Of a stretch of 64,000 nucleotides of DNA, positions 55,790 to 63,448 are shown piece by piece. The position numbers were made by a program, and so were the translations under genes. This stretch comes from Nonomuraea basaltis (GTDB lineage Bacteria; Actinomycetota; Actinomycetes; Streptosporangiales; Streptosporangiaceae): positions 1-64,000 of the forward strand of contig NZ_VCJS01000040.1 in assembly GCF_005893125.1 (NCBI RefSeq). The letters are read 5' to 3'. The notes under the pieces are model-generated. The model did no database searches, was not told where the DNA came from, and worked only from the letters and a program-made list of their open reading frames with translations. Numbering within the stretch: position 1 is the first letter of the stretch; each line of letters begins with the position of its first letter.

Positions 55790-55905
55790 TGCCCCCTCTC
55801 GAAGCGGACCACCGGGATCGCGTTGGCCGCAGCGAAGCGGTGGACCTCCGCCACATACGCCTGGCCGATCTCCCACCAGGAAGGGCGCGTGGCCGACGGT
55901 GCCGG
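55790..55905 (-). pseudogene. Possible gene fragment (unknown family)
   Basis: The minus strand reads PSWWEIGQAYVAEVHRFAA then ANAIPVVRFERG before running into the antisense of the ATPase fragment. This looks like real coding sequence cut off at both ends. I recall similar stretches in mobile-element-associated actinobacterial proteins but cannot name the family. Confidence 0.3.
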
Positions 55906-55941
55906 AGACAGTGTTCGCCCTTGCCCGACACCGCGGGTTCA

Positions 55942-56008
55942 GGCCGTCAGGCCAGGCGGAACTGCACGTCGGTGTCCCACTGGATCTCCAGGCCTGGCTT
56001 CGCAGGGG
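55942..56008 (-). pseudogene. 3' end fragment of a GyrI-like gene
   Basis: Bases 55942-55979 match 57623-57660, the 3' end of the intact GyrI-like gene, at 37 of 38 positions, and both encode WDTD(V/L)QFRLA and a stop. About 20 codons upstream the fragment meets an in-frame TGA. Confidence 0.8.
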
Positions 56009-56049
56009 CGGCGCGTCAGCTTGCTGTGGAGGAAGGTGATGGGCCAAAT

Positions 56050-56088
56050 TTGGTAGGTCCAAGATTGGTAGGGCCAAAAATGGACCTA
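56050..56088 (+). promoter_or_regulatory. Repeat-rich promoter of the ATPase gene
   Basis: TTGGTAGGTCCAA (56050-56062) and TTGGTAGGGCCAA (56065-56077) are direct repeats, each itself a near-palindrome; TAGGTCCA (56054) is also inverted as TGGACCTA (56081). CTATACT follows 11 bases before the start codon region. The arrangement suggests tight, probably self-directed, regulation. Confidence 0.55.
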
Positions 56089-56101
56089 TACTCCGAGGGT
56101 G

Positions 56102-57514
56102 ATGGACGGATTCATTGGCCGTGATCGTGAGCTGGCCATGCTCGGCCGCTATTTCGCACGTGTTGGCACGGGAGACCGGCCAGGGCGCGCCATTCTCATG
56201 CGAGGCCGCCGCCGGGTCGGCAAGTCACGTCTTGCCGAGGAGTTCATTCGCCGGAGCGGCGTGCCGAGCCTCTTCTTCACCGCCGCCCACGAGCCACTGA
56301 CCGACCAGTTGGAACGCTTCATCGCGGATGCCGTGGCCTCCGACCTGCCAGGCGCTTCCGTTTTTGAAGATTTTGAAGATGCCGCCCCCACCTCGTGGAA
56401 CAGCGCGCTTCACCTGCTGGCCCAGGCCGTACCTCAAGACTCGCCAAGCGTCGTCGTCCTCGACGAGCTTCCCCTCATGATCGCCCAAGATCCTCACCTG
56501 GAGGGGAGACTGCAGCGCCTCTTCGACCGCGAATTCTCCCGCCGTCCGATGCTACTCATGCTGATCGGTTCCGATCTGTCCATCATGGAGGCGATCAACC
56601 AGTACGACCGCCCGTTCTACATGCGAGCGTCGGAGATGGTCGTCCATCCGCTCACCCCCGCCGACGTACAGGAAAAGCTGCGGTTGCCGCCTGCCGACGC
56701 AATTGACGCCCATCTCATCACGGGCGGTTTCCCCATGATCCTTGATGAGTGGCCTCAGGGCGCCACAGTAAAGGACTTCCTGAATACCGCCGTGTCCGAT
56801 CCGGCCTCGGCCCTGATCATCAGCGGCGAACGCACGATGGCGGCGGAGTTCCCGCCGGAAGCGCAACCCAGGACGCTCTTGAAGGCCATCGGAGCCGGGC
56901 AACGTACCTTCTCCTCCATCTCGCGGGCCTCAGGGGGGATGCCGGCCACGTCGATCAAGCGCGCCATGCAGATTCTCATGGAGAAACGCATGATCACCTC
57001 GGAGGTGCCGCTGTCCACCTGTCCCTCGAAGGAGCGCCGTCACCACGTCGTGGACACATACCTGAGATTCTGGCTGTCCTTCCTCGAACCTGGCATGCCG
57101 GAGATCGAGCGCGGCCGCGGTGATCTCGTTGTGCGCCGGATCAAGCGTTCGTGGACGGCCTGGAGAGGCACTGCCGTTGAGCCATTGATCCGTGAATCAC
57201 TCCGCCGCATGGACGGACTGCCTGAGGAGACCGCTGCGATCGGTGGCTTCTGGACGAGGACCAACGATCCCGAGATCGACCTCGTCGGCGCCGATCGGGA
57301 GCCGATTGCCAAGCGGATCACCTTGCTCGGCTCCGTGAAGTGGCTCGAGAACCGGCCGTTCGACCGTCACGATCTGAACGGGCTCATCGTGCACCGTTCG
57401 AAGATGCCCGGGGCGGATGACTCCACACCGCTCTACGCAGTCTCCCGCAGCGGATGCGAGGTGGACGGGGTCACACACATCACGCCCGAAGAACTACTCG
57501 ATGTCTGGCGATAG
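56102..57514 (+). CDS. ATPase_2/DUF234 family ATP-binding protein
   Basis: This 470-residue protein has an N-terminal archaeal-type AAA-like ATPase: FIGRDRELAMLGRYF, Walker A RGRRRVGKSRLAEEF, Walker B VVVLDELPLM and sensor region LMLIGSDLSIMEAI. A winged helix in the middle (AGQRTFSSISRASGG... IKRAMQILMEKRMI) and a C-terminal DUF234 PD-(D/E)XK-like domain follow (GGFWTRTNDPEIDLVG... LLGSVKWLENRPF), with the nuclease-type D and K but Ser in place of the usual acidic residue before V-K. Function is unknown; such genes are mobile and often present in several copies. ATG 56102 is used (GTG 56099 also possible). A truncated paralogue lies just upstream. Confidence 0.88.
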   Translation: MDGFIGRDRELAMLGRYFARVGTGDRPGRAILMRGRRRVGKSRLAEEFIRRSGVPSLFFTAAHEPLTDQLERFIADAVASDLPGASVFEDFEDAAPTSWNSALHLLAQAVPQDSPSVVVLDELPLMIAQDPHLEGRLQRLFDREFSRRPMLLMLIGSDLSIMEAINQYDRPFYMRASEMVVHPLTPADVQEKLRLPPADAIDAHLITGGFPMILDEWPQGATVKDFLNTAVSDPASALIISGERTMAAEFPPEAQPRTLLKAIGAGQRTFSSISRASGGMPATSIKRAMQILMEKRMITSEVPLSTCPSKERRHHVVDTYLRFWLSFLEPGMPEIERGRGDLVVRRIKRSWTAWRGTAVEPLIRESLRRMDGLPEETAAIGGFWTRTNDPEIDLVGADREPIAKRITLLGSVKWLENRPFDRHDLNGLIVHRSKMPGADDSTPLYAVSRSGCEVDGVTHITPEELLDVWR

Positions 57515-57572
57515 GCCACCACGAAGCTGACTGCGTTGAGCGCCGCGATCAACGTGAGTACCCAGGGGCGGG

Positions 57573-57606
57573 GCCGTGGACCGGGATGTCGTACGCGGTC
57601 CACGGC
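57573..57606. terminator. Hairpin between ATPase and GyrI-like genes
   Basis: A perfect 10-bp stem GCCGTGGACC / GGTCCACGGC with a 14-base loop lies between the convergent genes ending at 57514 and 57628. Confidence 0.5.
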
Positions 57607-57627
57607 ACGCTCGGCTGGTGCGGGCCG

Positions 57628-58113
57628 TCAGGCCAGGCGGAACTGCAGGTCGGTGTCCCAGTTGTTCATGTCGGGCTCGTCGGCCGGATTCGTGTTGTAG
57701 AGCTCCAGGCGGCAGCCCCAGTGCTCCGTGCCGTCCTTCTCCGTCATGTCCCAGGTCAGGCCCTGCTCCTTGGCCCACTTCAGCATGGAGCCGGTGACGT
57801 CGATGAGCTGGTCCGGGTGGCCGTGGTGGCTGACGGTGACGTAGCGGCCGGCCGGAAGGGTGTCGGCGAAGATCTCGCCCTCGCCCTCCACCGGCGTGGC
57901 GACCGGCACCCCCGCCTGCACCACCAGCCGGTCACCGGCCATGTCGATGCTGTCGTACCGGAAGAACGGGGCGCCGGCCGGGGCCGAGCCGCGCTCGATC
58001 AGCCAGCCGATGATCTCGCCGATCCTGTCTCCGACGAGGCCGAAGGTGGTCATGGTGATGGTCTTGCGAATCCCGACGTACGGACGCTCGGGGAACTCAA
58101 CGATCTGCGGCAT
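57628..58113 (-). CDS. GyrI-like small-molecule-binding protein
   Basis: This 161-residue SHS2/GyrI-like (AraC effector-binding) protein reads YVGIRKTITMTTFGLVGDRIGEIIGWL, PFFRYDSIDMAGDRLVVQAGVPVA, GRYVTVSHHGHPDQLIDVTGSMLKWAKEQGL and WGCRLELYNTNPADEPDMNNWDTDLQF. Stand-alone members bind or hydrolyse hydrophobic drugs; the ligand here is unknown. It lies 15 bases downstream of the sigma-factor gene and two genes from a MerR regulator whose own ligand domain is of the same fold, so all three are probably co-expressed. Confidence 0.88.
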   Translation of the reverse strand: MPQIVEFPERPYVGIRKTITMTTFGLVGDRIGEIIGWLIERGSAPAGAPFFRYDSIDMAGDRLVVQAGVPVATPVEGEGEIFADTLPAGRYVTVSHHGHPDQLIDVTGSMLKWAKEQGLTWDMTEKDGTEHWGCRLELYNTNPADEPDMNNWDTDLQFRLA

Positions 58114-58128
58114 GTTGTGTTTCCTCCT

Positions 58129-59061
58129 TTATCTCCCAGTACGAAGTGCATCCCCGAAACTCATCGGCAGATCGAAGAACGGGAACAGGCCGGGATCCAG
58201 GTACGTGGTGACACCGGTGATGCGGCCACCGCCGACGTCGAGGACCACCAGGGCGAACGGCTCGCCGTTCAGGTACTGCCCGAAGGCCGGGCAGCCGTTG
58301 GCCCGGGTCGGCAGGAGGCGGGAGCCGTCGCACGGGGCGTCGGCGGCGAGCATGACCGCGCGGATGTGCTCGCGGCCCCGCAGCCACCACGTGAACGGCG
58401 GCATCGACGACGTCGCGTCCTCGTGCAGCAGCTCCACCAGCGCGGCCACGTCGTAGCGCTCGAACGCCGACACGTAGCGGGCCAGCAGGTCCTCGTCCAC
58501 CGCCGCGTCGGCCGCGCCGATCGCCGGGAGTTTGGCCCGGGCCCGCTGCAGCGCGCTGTTGACGGACGTGACGCTCGTGCCGAGCAGGGTGGCCGTCTCG
58601 GCGGCGGTCCATTTCAGCACGTCGCGGAGGAGAAGGACGGCGCGCTGCCGGGGCGGCAGGTGCTGCAGGGCCGCCACGAACGCCAGCCGGATCGTCTCCC
58701 TCGTCACCGACACCTCCGCCGGGTCGAGAACGCGGGCGTCGGGGATGGGCTGGATCCACCTGTTCGGCGGGAGCGGCTCGCCCAGGCCGGCGCCAGGGAT
58801 CGCGTCGGGGACGAGGTCCATGGCGCGGGCGCGGCGCTGCGGGCCGCGCAGCATGTCGAGGCAGATGTTCGTGGCCAGGTGGAACAGCCACGGGCGCAGC
58901 GGGCCCCGCCCCGGATCGTACGTGCGCCACGCCCGGACGAACGTCTCCTGCACCGCGTCCTCGGCCTCGAAACCGGAGCCGAGCATGCGGTAGCAGTATC
59001 CGGTCAGCTCGATCCGGTGCCTCTCCAGGTCCGTGGAATCCACGACCTCCGTCACGTCCAC
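58129..59061 (-). CDS. ECF sigma factor with C-terminal SnoaL-like domain
   Basis: This 310-residue ECF sigma factor has region 2 (GYCYRMLGSGFEAEDAVQETFVRAWRTYD), region 4 (LQHLPPRQRAVLLLRDVLKWTAAETATLLGTSVTSVNSALQRARAKL) and a fused NTF2/SnoaL-type domain from about residue 195 (LARYVSAFERYDVAALVELLHEDATSSMPPF). The C-terminal domain of such SigG/SigJ-like factors is thought to control activity in place of an anti-sigma factor. The start is either GTG 59061, overlapping the MerR stop, or GTG 59055. No anti-sigma gene is adjacent. Confidence 0.9.
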   Translation of the reverse strand: MDVTEVVDSTDLERHRIELTGYCYRMLGSGFEAEDAVQETFVRAWRTYDPGRGPLRPWLFHLATNICLDMLRGPQRRARAMDLVPDAIPGAGLGEPLPPNRWIQPIPDARVLDPAEVSVTRETIRLAFVAALQHLPPRQRAVLLLRDVLKWTAAETATLLGTSVTSVNSALQRARAKLPAIGAADAAVDEDLLARYVSAFERYDVAALVELLHEDATSSMPPFTWWLRGREHIRAVMLAADAPCDGSRLLPTRANGCPAFGQYLNGEPFALVVLDVGGGRITGVTTYLDPGLFPFFDLPMSFGDALRTGR

Positions 59062-59879
59062 TACGCCGGTGTCACCTCGATCTGCAGCTCTGTCACCCAC
59101 TCCTCCAGATTGTCAGGACAGTGCAGGGAGATCTCCCTGGCCAAGCCCTGCGAGCGGAACCCGTTCTCCTCGATCCAGTGGGCCAGCGCCTGGAACGTCG
59201 GCCCCACCGCCTCCATCGACCCCTGGTGGATGATCGTGGCCGCGGTCTCGATGGCCGGCAGGTCGACCACGTCGAAGTCGTAGGAGTCGTTGGGCGGGAC
59301 GGCGACCGGCATGCAGGCGTGCACCATGACCGAGCCGTCCTCCTCCGGCACGTAGTAGGCGACGCCGGGGCCTGCGAAGGCCACGCCGGCCTCCTCCACC
59401 CGCTGGCAGATCTCCCCGAACAGCGGCTTGATGACGGGGCCGATGTCCTCGCCCTCGTAGCTGGCCGCCGTGGCGCTGAGCTCGGCGACCCGCACCGGGG
59501 CCACCCTCTTGAGCACGACCTCCGCAGTCCGCATGTGCCCCTCCGTCTCGATCGTCCGGAGCCTCGCCTCGACGCTCCGCAGCCTGGCCAGGTCGGCGCT
59601 GATCTGGGCCTCGAGCTGGGCGCGGCGCATCCGTACCATGCCGTGCAGCTCCTCCGTGCTCACCTTCTCGTCGAGGATGGCCCTGACCTGCTCCAGCGTG
59701 AAGCCGAGGTCCTTGATCGCGACGATGCGGTTGAGCCTGGACAGCTGCGCGGCCTGGTAGGACCGGTAGCCGGTGACCGGGTCGACGTGTGCGGGGCGCA
59801 GCAGGCCGATCGCGTCGTAGTGGCGCAGCATGCGTACGGACACGAGTCCCAGTCTGGCGAAGTCTCCGATGCCGAACAT
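59061..59879 (-). CDS. MerR-family regulator with GyrI-like effector domain
   Basis: This 272-residue BmrR/TipA-like activator has an N-terminal MerR winged helix (MFGIGDFARLGLVSVRMLRHYDAIGLLRPAHVDPVTGYRSY), a coiled coil (LEAQISADLARLRSVEARLRTIE) and a C-terminal GyrI-like ligand domain (residues about 125-272). ATG 59879 follows GGGGAG. It is the first gene of a three-gene unit (MerR, ECF sigma, GyrI-like) and its promoter has the long 19-bp spacer that MerR activators untwist, so it probably activates its own operon when bound to a drug-like ligand. Confidence 0.92.
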   Translation of the reverse strand: MFGIGDFARLGLVSVRMLRHYDAIGLLRPAHVDPVTGYRSYQAAQLSRLNRIVAIKDLGFTLEQVRAILDEKVSTEELHGMVRMRRAQLEAQISADLARLRSVEARLRTIETEGHMRTAEVVLKRVAPVRVAELSATAASYEGEDIGPVIKPLFGEICQRVEEAGVAFAGPGVAYYVPEEDGSVMVHACMPVAVPPNDSYDFDVVDLPAIETAATIIHQGSMEAVGPTFQALAHWIEENGFRSQGLAREISLHCPDNLEEWVTELQIEVTPA

Positions 59880-59889
59880 GGTCTCCCCA

Positions 59890-59920
59890 TGTGTAGGGCC
59901 TGACACGGTGTCAGGGTCAA
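59890..59920 (-). promoter_or_regulatory. MerR-type promoter with 19-bp spacer and palindrome
   Basis: Read on the minus strand: -35 TTGACC (59915-59920), a 19-base spacer, -10 TACACA (59890-59895). The spacer region carries the perfect odd palindrome CCTGACAC-G-GTGTCAGG (59899-59915). This is the classical layout of MerR-activated promoters. Confidence 0.85.
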
Positions 59921-59968
59921 CCTATGGCGATTTAGGGGGCGGCAGGGTATTTTTCTTGATTAAGCGCG

Positions 59969-59982
59969 ACCGAACGTTCGGT
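59969..59982. promoter_or_regulatory. TetR operator palindrome
   Basis: The perfect 14-bp palindrome ACCGAACGTTCGGT, ten bases before ATG 59992, overlaps the ribosome binding region of the TetR gene. Its centre and form match operators of acyl-CoA-metabolism TetR repressors. Confidence 0.8.
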
Positions 59983-59991
59983 AGGAGATGA

Positions 59992-60684
59992 ATGGACCTG
60001 AAGGACCGGGACGCGGATGCGAACCAGCGGATCAGGACGGCGGCGGTGCTGCTGTTCGCCCGCCAGGGCTATGCCGCCACGAGCATTCGCGACCTGGCCC
60101 GAGAGGTCAACATGACCAATGCCGGGATCTATCACCACGTGTCGAGCAAGGAAGCCCTGCTGGCCGACCTCATGCGCGGCGCCCAGCAAGGACTGATCGA
60201 CGCCACTGAGCGCATACTGCAGGGAGTCCGAAGTCCCGGCGACCGCCTCGCCCTGCTGATAGGCTCGCTCACCGCCACGCACGCCCTCAGCCCCATGACG
60301 ACCCGGGTCATGGACGGCGAGCTCCGCTCCCTGACCCCCGGCTCCCCCGCCCGCGACGAGATCATCAAACTCCGCGACGCCTACGAGGAGCACTGGAGGC
60401 GCGCCATCGCCGATGGCGTTTCCGAGGGTGCCTTCCGCATCGCCGACCAGAGGTTGACCCGCCTCGCCCTGATGTCCATGTGCACCGGCACCAGCGAGTG
60501 GTACCGCCCCGACGGCGACTCCACGCTGGAGCAGGTGTGCGCGGAGTTCGTGGCGATCGGCCTGGCCGCCGTACGCGCCCCCACCCAGGCCGTCGCGACG
60601 CCCGATCTTTCTCTCCTGCCCGCCTTCCCCTGGGAGCCGCCGGATGCACGAAACGATCCCCGAACTGCTGAGGCACGCCGCTAG
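59992..60684 (+). CDS. TetR/AcrR-family regulator of an acyl-CoA operon
   Basis: This 230-residue repressor has helix-turn-helix IRTAAVLLFARQGYAATSIRDLAREVNMTNAGIYHHVSSKEALLADLM at residues 14-61 and a C-terminal domain of the fatty-acid/steroid-catabolism type. GGAG precedes ATG 59992. Its last 41 bases overlap the acyl-CoA synthetase gene in another frame. It probably represses itself and the two downstream genes, being released by the acyl-CoA they make. Confidence 0.92.
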   Translation: MDLKDRDADANQRIRTAAVLLFARQGYAATSIRDLAREVNMTNAGIYHHVSSKEALLADLMRGAQQGLIDATERILQGVRSPGDRLALLIGSLTATHALSPMTTRVMDGELRSLTPGSPARDEIIKLRDAYEEHWRRAIADGVSEGAFRIADQRLTRLALMSMCTGTSEWYRPDGDSTLEQVCAEFVAIGLAAVRAPTQAVATPDLSLLPAFPWEPPDARNDPRTAEARR

Positions 60685-62110
60685 CCAGTACGGCCGCCGC
60701 GAGTTCCTCCGCTTCCCCGACACCTCCCTGACCTTCGAAGACGCCGACGTGCAGTCGGATCGGCTGGCCGCCGCCCTGATCGACAAGGGCGTCTGCCCTG
60801 GCGACAGGGTGGCGGTCGTGATGGACAACGTGCCCGGCTGGCCGCTGAGCTGGCTGGCGATACTGAAGGCGGGCGCGATCACCGTTCCGGTGAACGTCCG
60901 CTACCGGGCCGCCGACCTGGAGCACGTCCTGCGCGACTCGGGCGCCGTCGCCACGCTGACCACCGACGACCACGCCCCGCACATCCCCGGTACGGTCTAC
61001 GCCCTCGACACCTTGACCTCCTTGACGCGCGCCAGACGCCGCGTCCACATCGACCCCGACGATGTCGCGAATTTTCAGTACACGTCGGGCACCACCGGCT
61101 TCCCCAAAGCCTGCATGCTCACCCACGACTTCTGGCTCAGGACCGCCCAGATCGTCGCTGACCAGGCCGAGCTCCGCGAGGACGACGTCATGCTGATCGC
61201 GCAGGCGTATTCGTACATGGACCCTCAGTGGGCCACCCTCCTGTGCCTGATCGGCGGCATCCCCCTTGTCGTGCTCCCCCGCTTCTCCGCCTCCGGCTTC
61301 TGGCCCTCGGTCAGGGAGCACGGCGCGACGCTCACGTACGTGCTCGGCACGATGCCCCTCCTGTTGCACAAGCAGCCGCCCCACCCCCGCGACCGCGAGA
61401 ACCGGATGCGGCTCGTGCTGTGCTCGGGCATCCGCCCGGACCTGCACCGGGAGTTCGAGGAGCGCTGGGGCGCCCCGTGGCGCGAGCTCTACGGCTCCAC
61501 CGAGAGCGGCCCCGACCTGGTGGTGGCCATCGACGCCGACGAGACGGTGGGCACCGGCGCGATGGGCCTCGCGCCGCCCGGCAAGGAGGTCATGATCGAC
61601 GAGGAGACCGGCGAGATCATCGTCCGGGGCGCGCCCATGATGAACGGCTACTGGAACCACCCGGAGGCCACCGCGAACGCGTTCAGGGACGGCTGGTACC
61701 ACACCGGCGACCTGGGCTTCCGCGACTCCCACGGCTACATCCACCACGCCGGGCGGATCAAGGACATGGTCCGCAGGGGCGGCGAGAACATCTCGTGCGC
61801 CGAGGTCGAGAGTGTGCTCACCCAGCACCCGGCGATCCTGCAGGCGGCCCTGGTGCCCATCCCCGACGACCTGTGGGGTGAGCTGCCGAAGGCGTTCCTC
61901 CAGCTCCGCCCCGGCCACGCCGCCGACGAGGCCACGGCCATGAGCGTGATCGAGCACGCCAGGGGCCGCCTGGCCCGCTTCAAGATCCCGGTGTACGTGG
62001 AGTTCGTCGAGGAGTTCTCGCTGACCCCGTCGGCCCGCATCGAGAAGCGCCACCTCCAGCGGCCCGACCAGCGCGCCGCCCCCGCCATCCAGGTCGAGGA
62101 GAGAACATGA
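60644..62110 (+). CDS. AMP-dependent acyl-CoA synthetase
   Basis: This 488-residue adenylate-forming ligase has the P-loop YTSGTTGFPKACMLTH near residue 147, ELYGSTESG, the hinge/ATP motif WYHTGDLGFRDSHGYIHHAGRIKDMVRRGGENIS and a C-terminal domain ending LTPSARIEKRHL. The A10 lysine is present as EKRH. It activates a carboxylic acid to its CoA thioester; the acid is not predictable. The start ATG 60644 has GGGAG about eight bases upstream and lies inside the TetR gene. Its stop overlaps the hydratase start (ATGA). Confidence 0.93.
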   Translation: MHETIPELLRHAASQYGRREFLRFPDTSLTFEDADVQSDRLAAALIDKGVCPGDRVAVVMDNVPGWPLSWLAILKAGAITVPVNVRYRAADLEHVLRDSGAVATLTTDDHAPHIPGTVYALDTLTSLTRARRRVHIDPDDVANFQYTSGTTGFPKACMLTHDFWLRTAQIVADQAELREDDVMLIAQAYSYMDPQWATLLCLIGGIPLVVLPRFSASGFWPSVREHGATLTYVLGTMPLLLHKQPPHPRDRENRMRLVLCSGIRPDLHREFEERWGAPWRELYGSTESGPDLVVAIDADETVGTGAMGLAPPGKEVMIDEETGEIIVRGAPMMNGYWNHPEATANAFRDGWYHTGDLGFRDSHGYIHHAGRIKDMVRRGGENISCAEVESVLTQHPAILQAALVPIPDDLWGELPKAFLQLRPGHAADEATAMSVIEHARGRLARFKIPVYVEFVEEFSLTPSARIEKRHLQRPDQRAAPAIQVEERT

Positions 62111-62847
62111 TCGACATAACGGAACGCGACGAGGTGGCCGTGATCACGCTCGCCCGCCCGGAGAAGCTCAACGCCCTCACCGCCGGCATGCGCAGGGACC
62201 TGGCGGCGGCGGTACGAGGTCACGGGGACGGCAAGCGCGTCCGGGGCATCGTGGTCACCGGCACGGGACGGGCGTTCTCCGCCGGGGAGGACCTCCACGA
62301 GGCCGCCGGAAAATCCCTCCTGGAGGAGGTGGCGCTCTTCCACGACATGACCAGGGCCGTGCTGGAGACGAGCGTCCCGGTCGTGGCCGCGATCAACGGT
62401 CTGGCCGTGGGCGGCGCCGCCGAATGGACGTTGTGCTTCGACACCCGCATCGGCGCCGCGTCGGCCGAGTACTTCTTCCCAGAGAACCACCTCGGCCTGT
62501 CGATCTCGAACGCCGCGAGCTACCTGCTCCCCCGCCTGACGGGCGCCAGGGCGCTGCGGTTGGTGCTCGACTCGGACCGGCTGAGCGCGCGAGAGGCCCT
62601 GGCGGCGGGCCTGCTGGACGAGATCGTCGACCAGGAGGCGCTGGTGGAGACGGCCATCGCCCGCGTGCGTCGCTGGACGTCTCCGGGCACGGCCACGGCC
62701 GTCCACCTCTCGCTGCTGCGCCCGGCGCGCGAGGAGGTCGAGCGGGCCTTCGAGGCCGAGACCGAGGCCGCCGGGCGGGTCGAGGAGACCGGGATCGCCC
62801 AGGCGGGCATGTCCAGGTTCATCGAGTCGCGAAGGGTCAGGGAATGA
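62107..62847 (+). CDS. Enoyl-CoA hydratase/isomerase family protein
   Basis: This 246-residue crotonase-fold protein has ARPEKLNALTAGMRRDL, the oxyanion loops GTGRAFSAGEDLHE and AINGLAVGGAAEWTLCFDTRIGA, and YFFPENHLGLSISNAASYLLPRLTG. The second catalytic acid position (PENHLGL) carries Glu. Together with the upstream synthetase it forms a small CoA-ester pathway, degradative or modifying. It is coupled by ATGA and ends 11 bases inside the convergent PH-domain gene. Confidence 0.92.
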   Translation: MIDITERDEVAVITLARPEKLNALTAGMRRDLAAAVRGHGDGKRVRGIVVTGTGRAFSAGEDLHEAAGKSLLEEVALFHDMTRAVLETSVPVVAAINGLAVGGAAEWTLCFDTRIGAASAEYFFPENHLGLSISNAASYLLPRLTGARALRLVLDSDRLSAREALAAGLLDEIVDQEALVETAIARVRRWTSPGTATAVHLSLLRPAREEVERAFEAETEAAGRVEETGIAQAGMSRFIESRRVRE

Positions 62848-63448
62848 CGATCGCCACGACCACGAGCACGACCGCGACGGCCAGCACCACGATCGAGTCG
62901 TAGGACCAGGCGGCCCGGACCGGCGCCGCCGCGTCGTCGCGGCGCCGGGCCGACTCGGCGCGTTCGCGGATCTGGTCGCCCACCCAGTCGGCGTGCGTCT
63001 TGCCCGCGAACGCCTCGGCCGCCGCCTGCTCGCCCTTGCTCAGCGTGGGCTCGGTGCGGAAGCGGCTCCGCTGCGGCTTGGGCATGCCGCGCCGCTGCGC
63101 CTTGGCCCGCTCCCTGGCGCTGCTCATCGGCGTCCACAGCCGCAGCACCTGCTCCTCGCCGTAATGGATGGTGATGGCGTGGGACACGGTAACGTCCTCG
63201 ATCGACGCCCACGGCACGAACGTCGTGCGGATCGGGTTGCGGCCCACCAGCCCGGCCTCCGTGAACACGGTCGCGGGCCGGAGCGCGATGACGTAGGTGA
63301 GCGCGGTGAGCGCGCCGAGCACGGCCAGCGCCACCAGCGACGGCTTGCCGTTGTACTTCGAGATCAGGTCCCAGACGTTGAAGGCGACGAAGGCCAGCCA
63401 GACCCACGCCAGGACGTATGCCGTCTTGGACCGGTAGGTCTGCTTCAC
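62837..63448 (-). CDS. Membrane protein with PH-like domain
   Basis: This 203-residue protein has two N-terminal membrane helices (AYVLAWVWLAFVAFNVWDLI and LVALAVLGALTALTYVIAL), a bacterial PH-like beta domain (residues 60-100: ATVFTEAGLVGRNPIRTTFVPWASIEDVTVSHAITIHYGEE), a basic Arg/Lys-rich stretch and a C-terminal membrane helix (VVLAVAVVLVVVAIVI). GTG 63448 overlaps the adenosine deaminase stop (GTGA), so the two are co-translated. It is common in actinobacteria and has no known function. Confidence 0.85.
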   Translation of the reverse strand: MKQTYRSKTAYVLAWVWLAFVAFNVWDLISKYNGKPSLVALAVLGALTALTYVIALRPATVFTEAGLVGRNPIRTTFVPWASIEDVTVSHAITIHYGEEQVLRLWTPMSSARERAKAQRRGMPKPQRSRFRTEPTLSKGEQAAAEAFAGKTHADWVGDQIRERAESARRRDDAAAPVRAAWSYDSIVVLAVAVVLVVVAIVIP

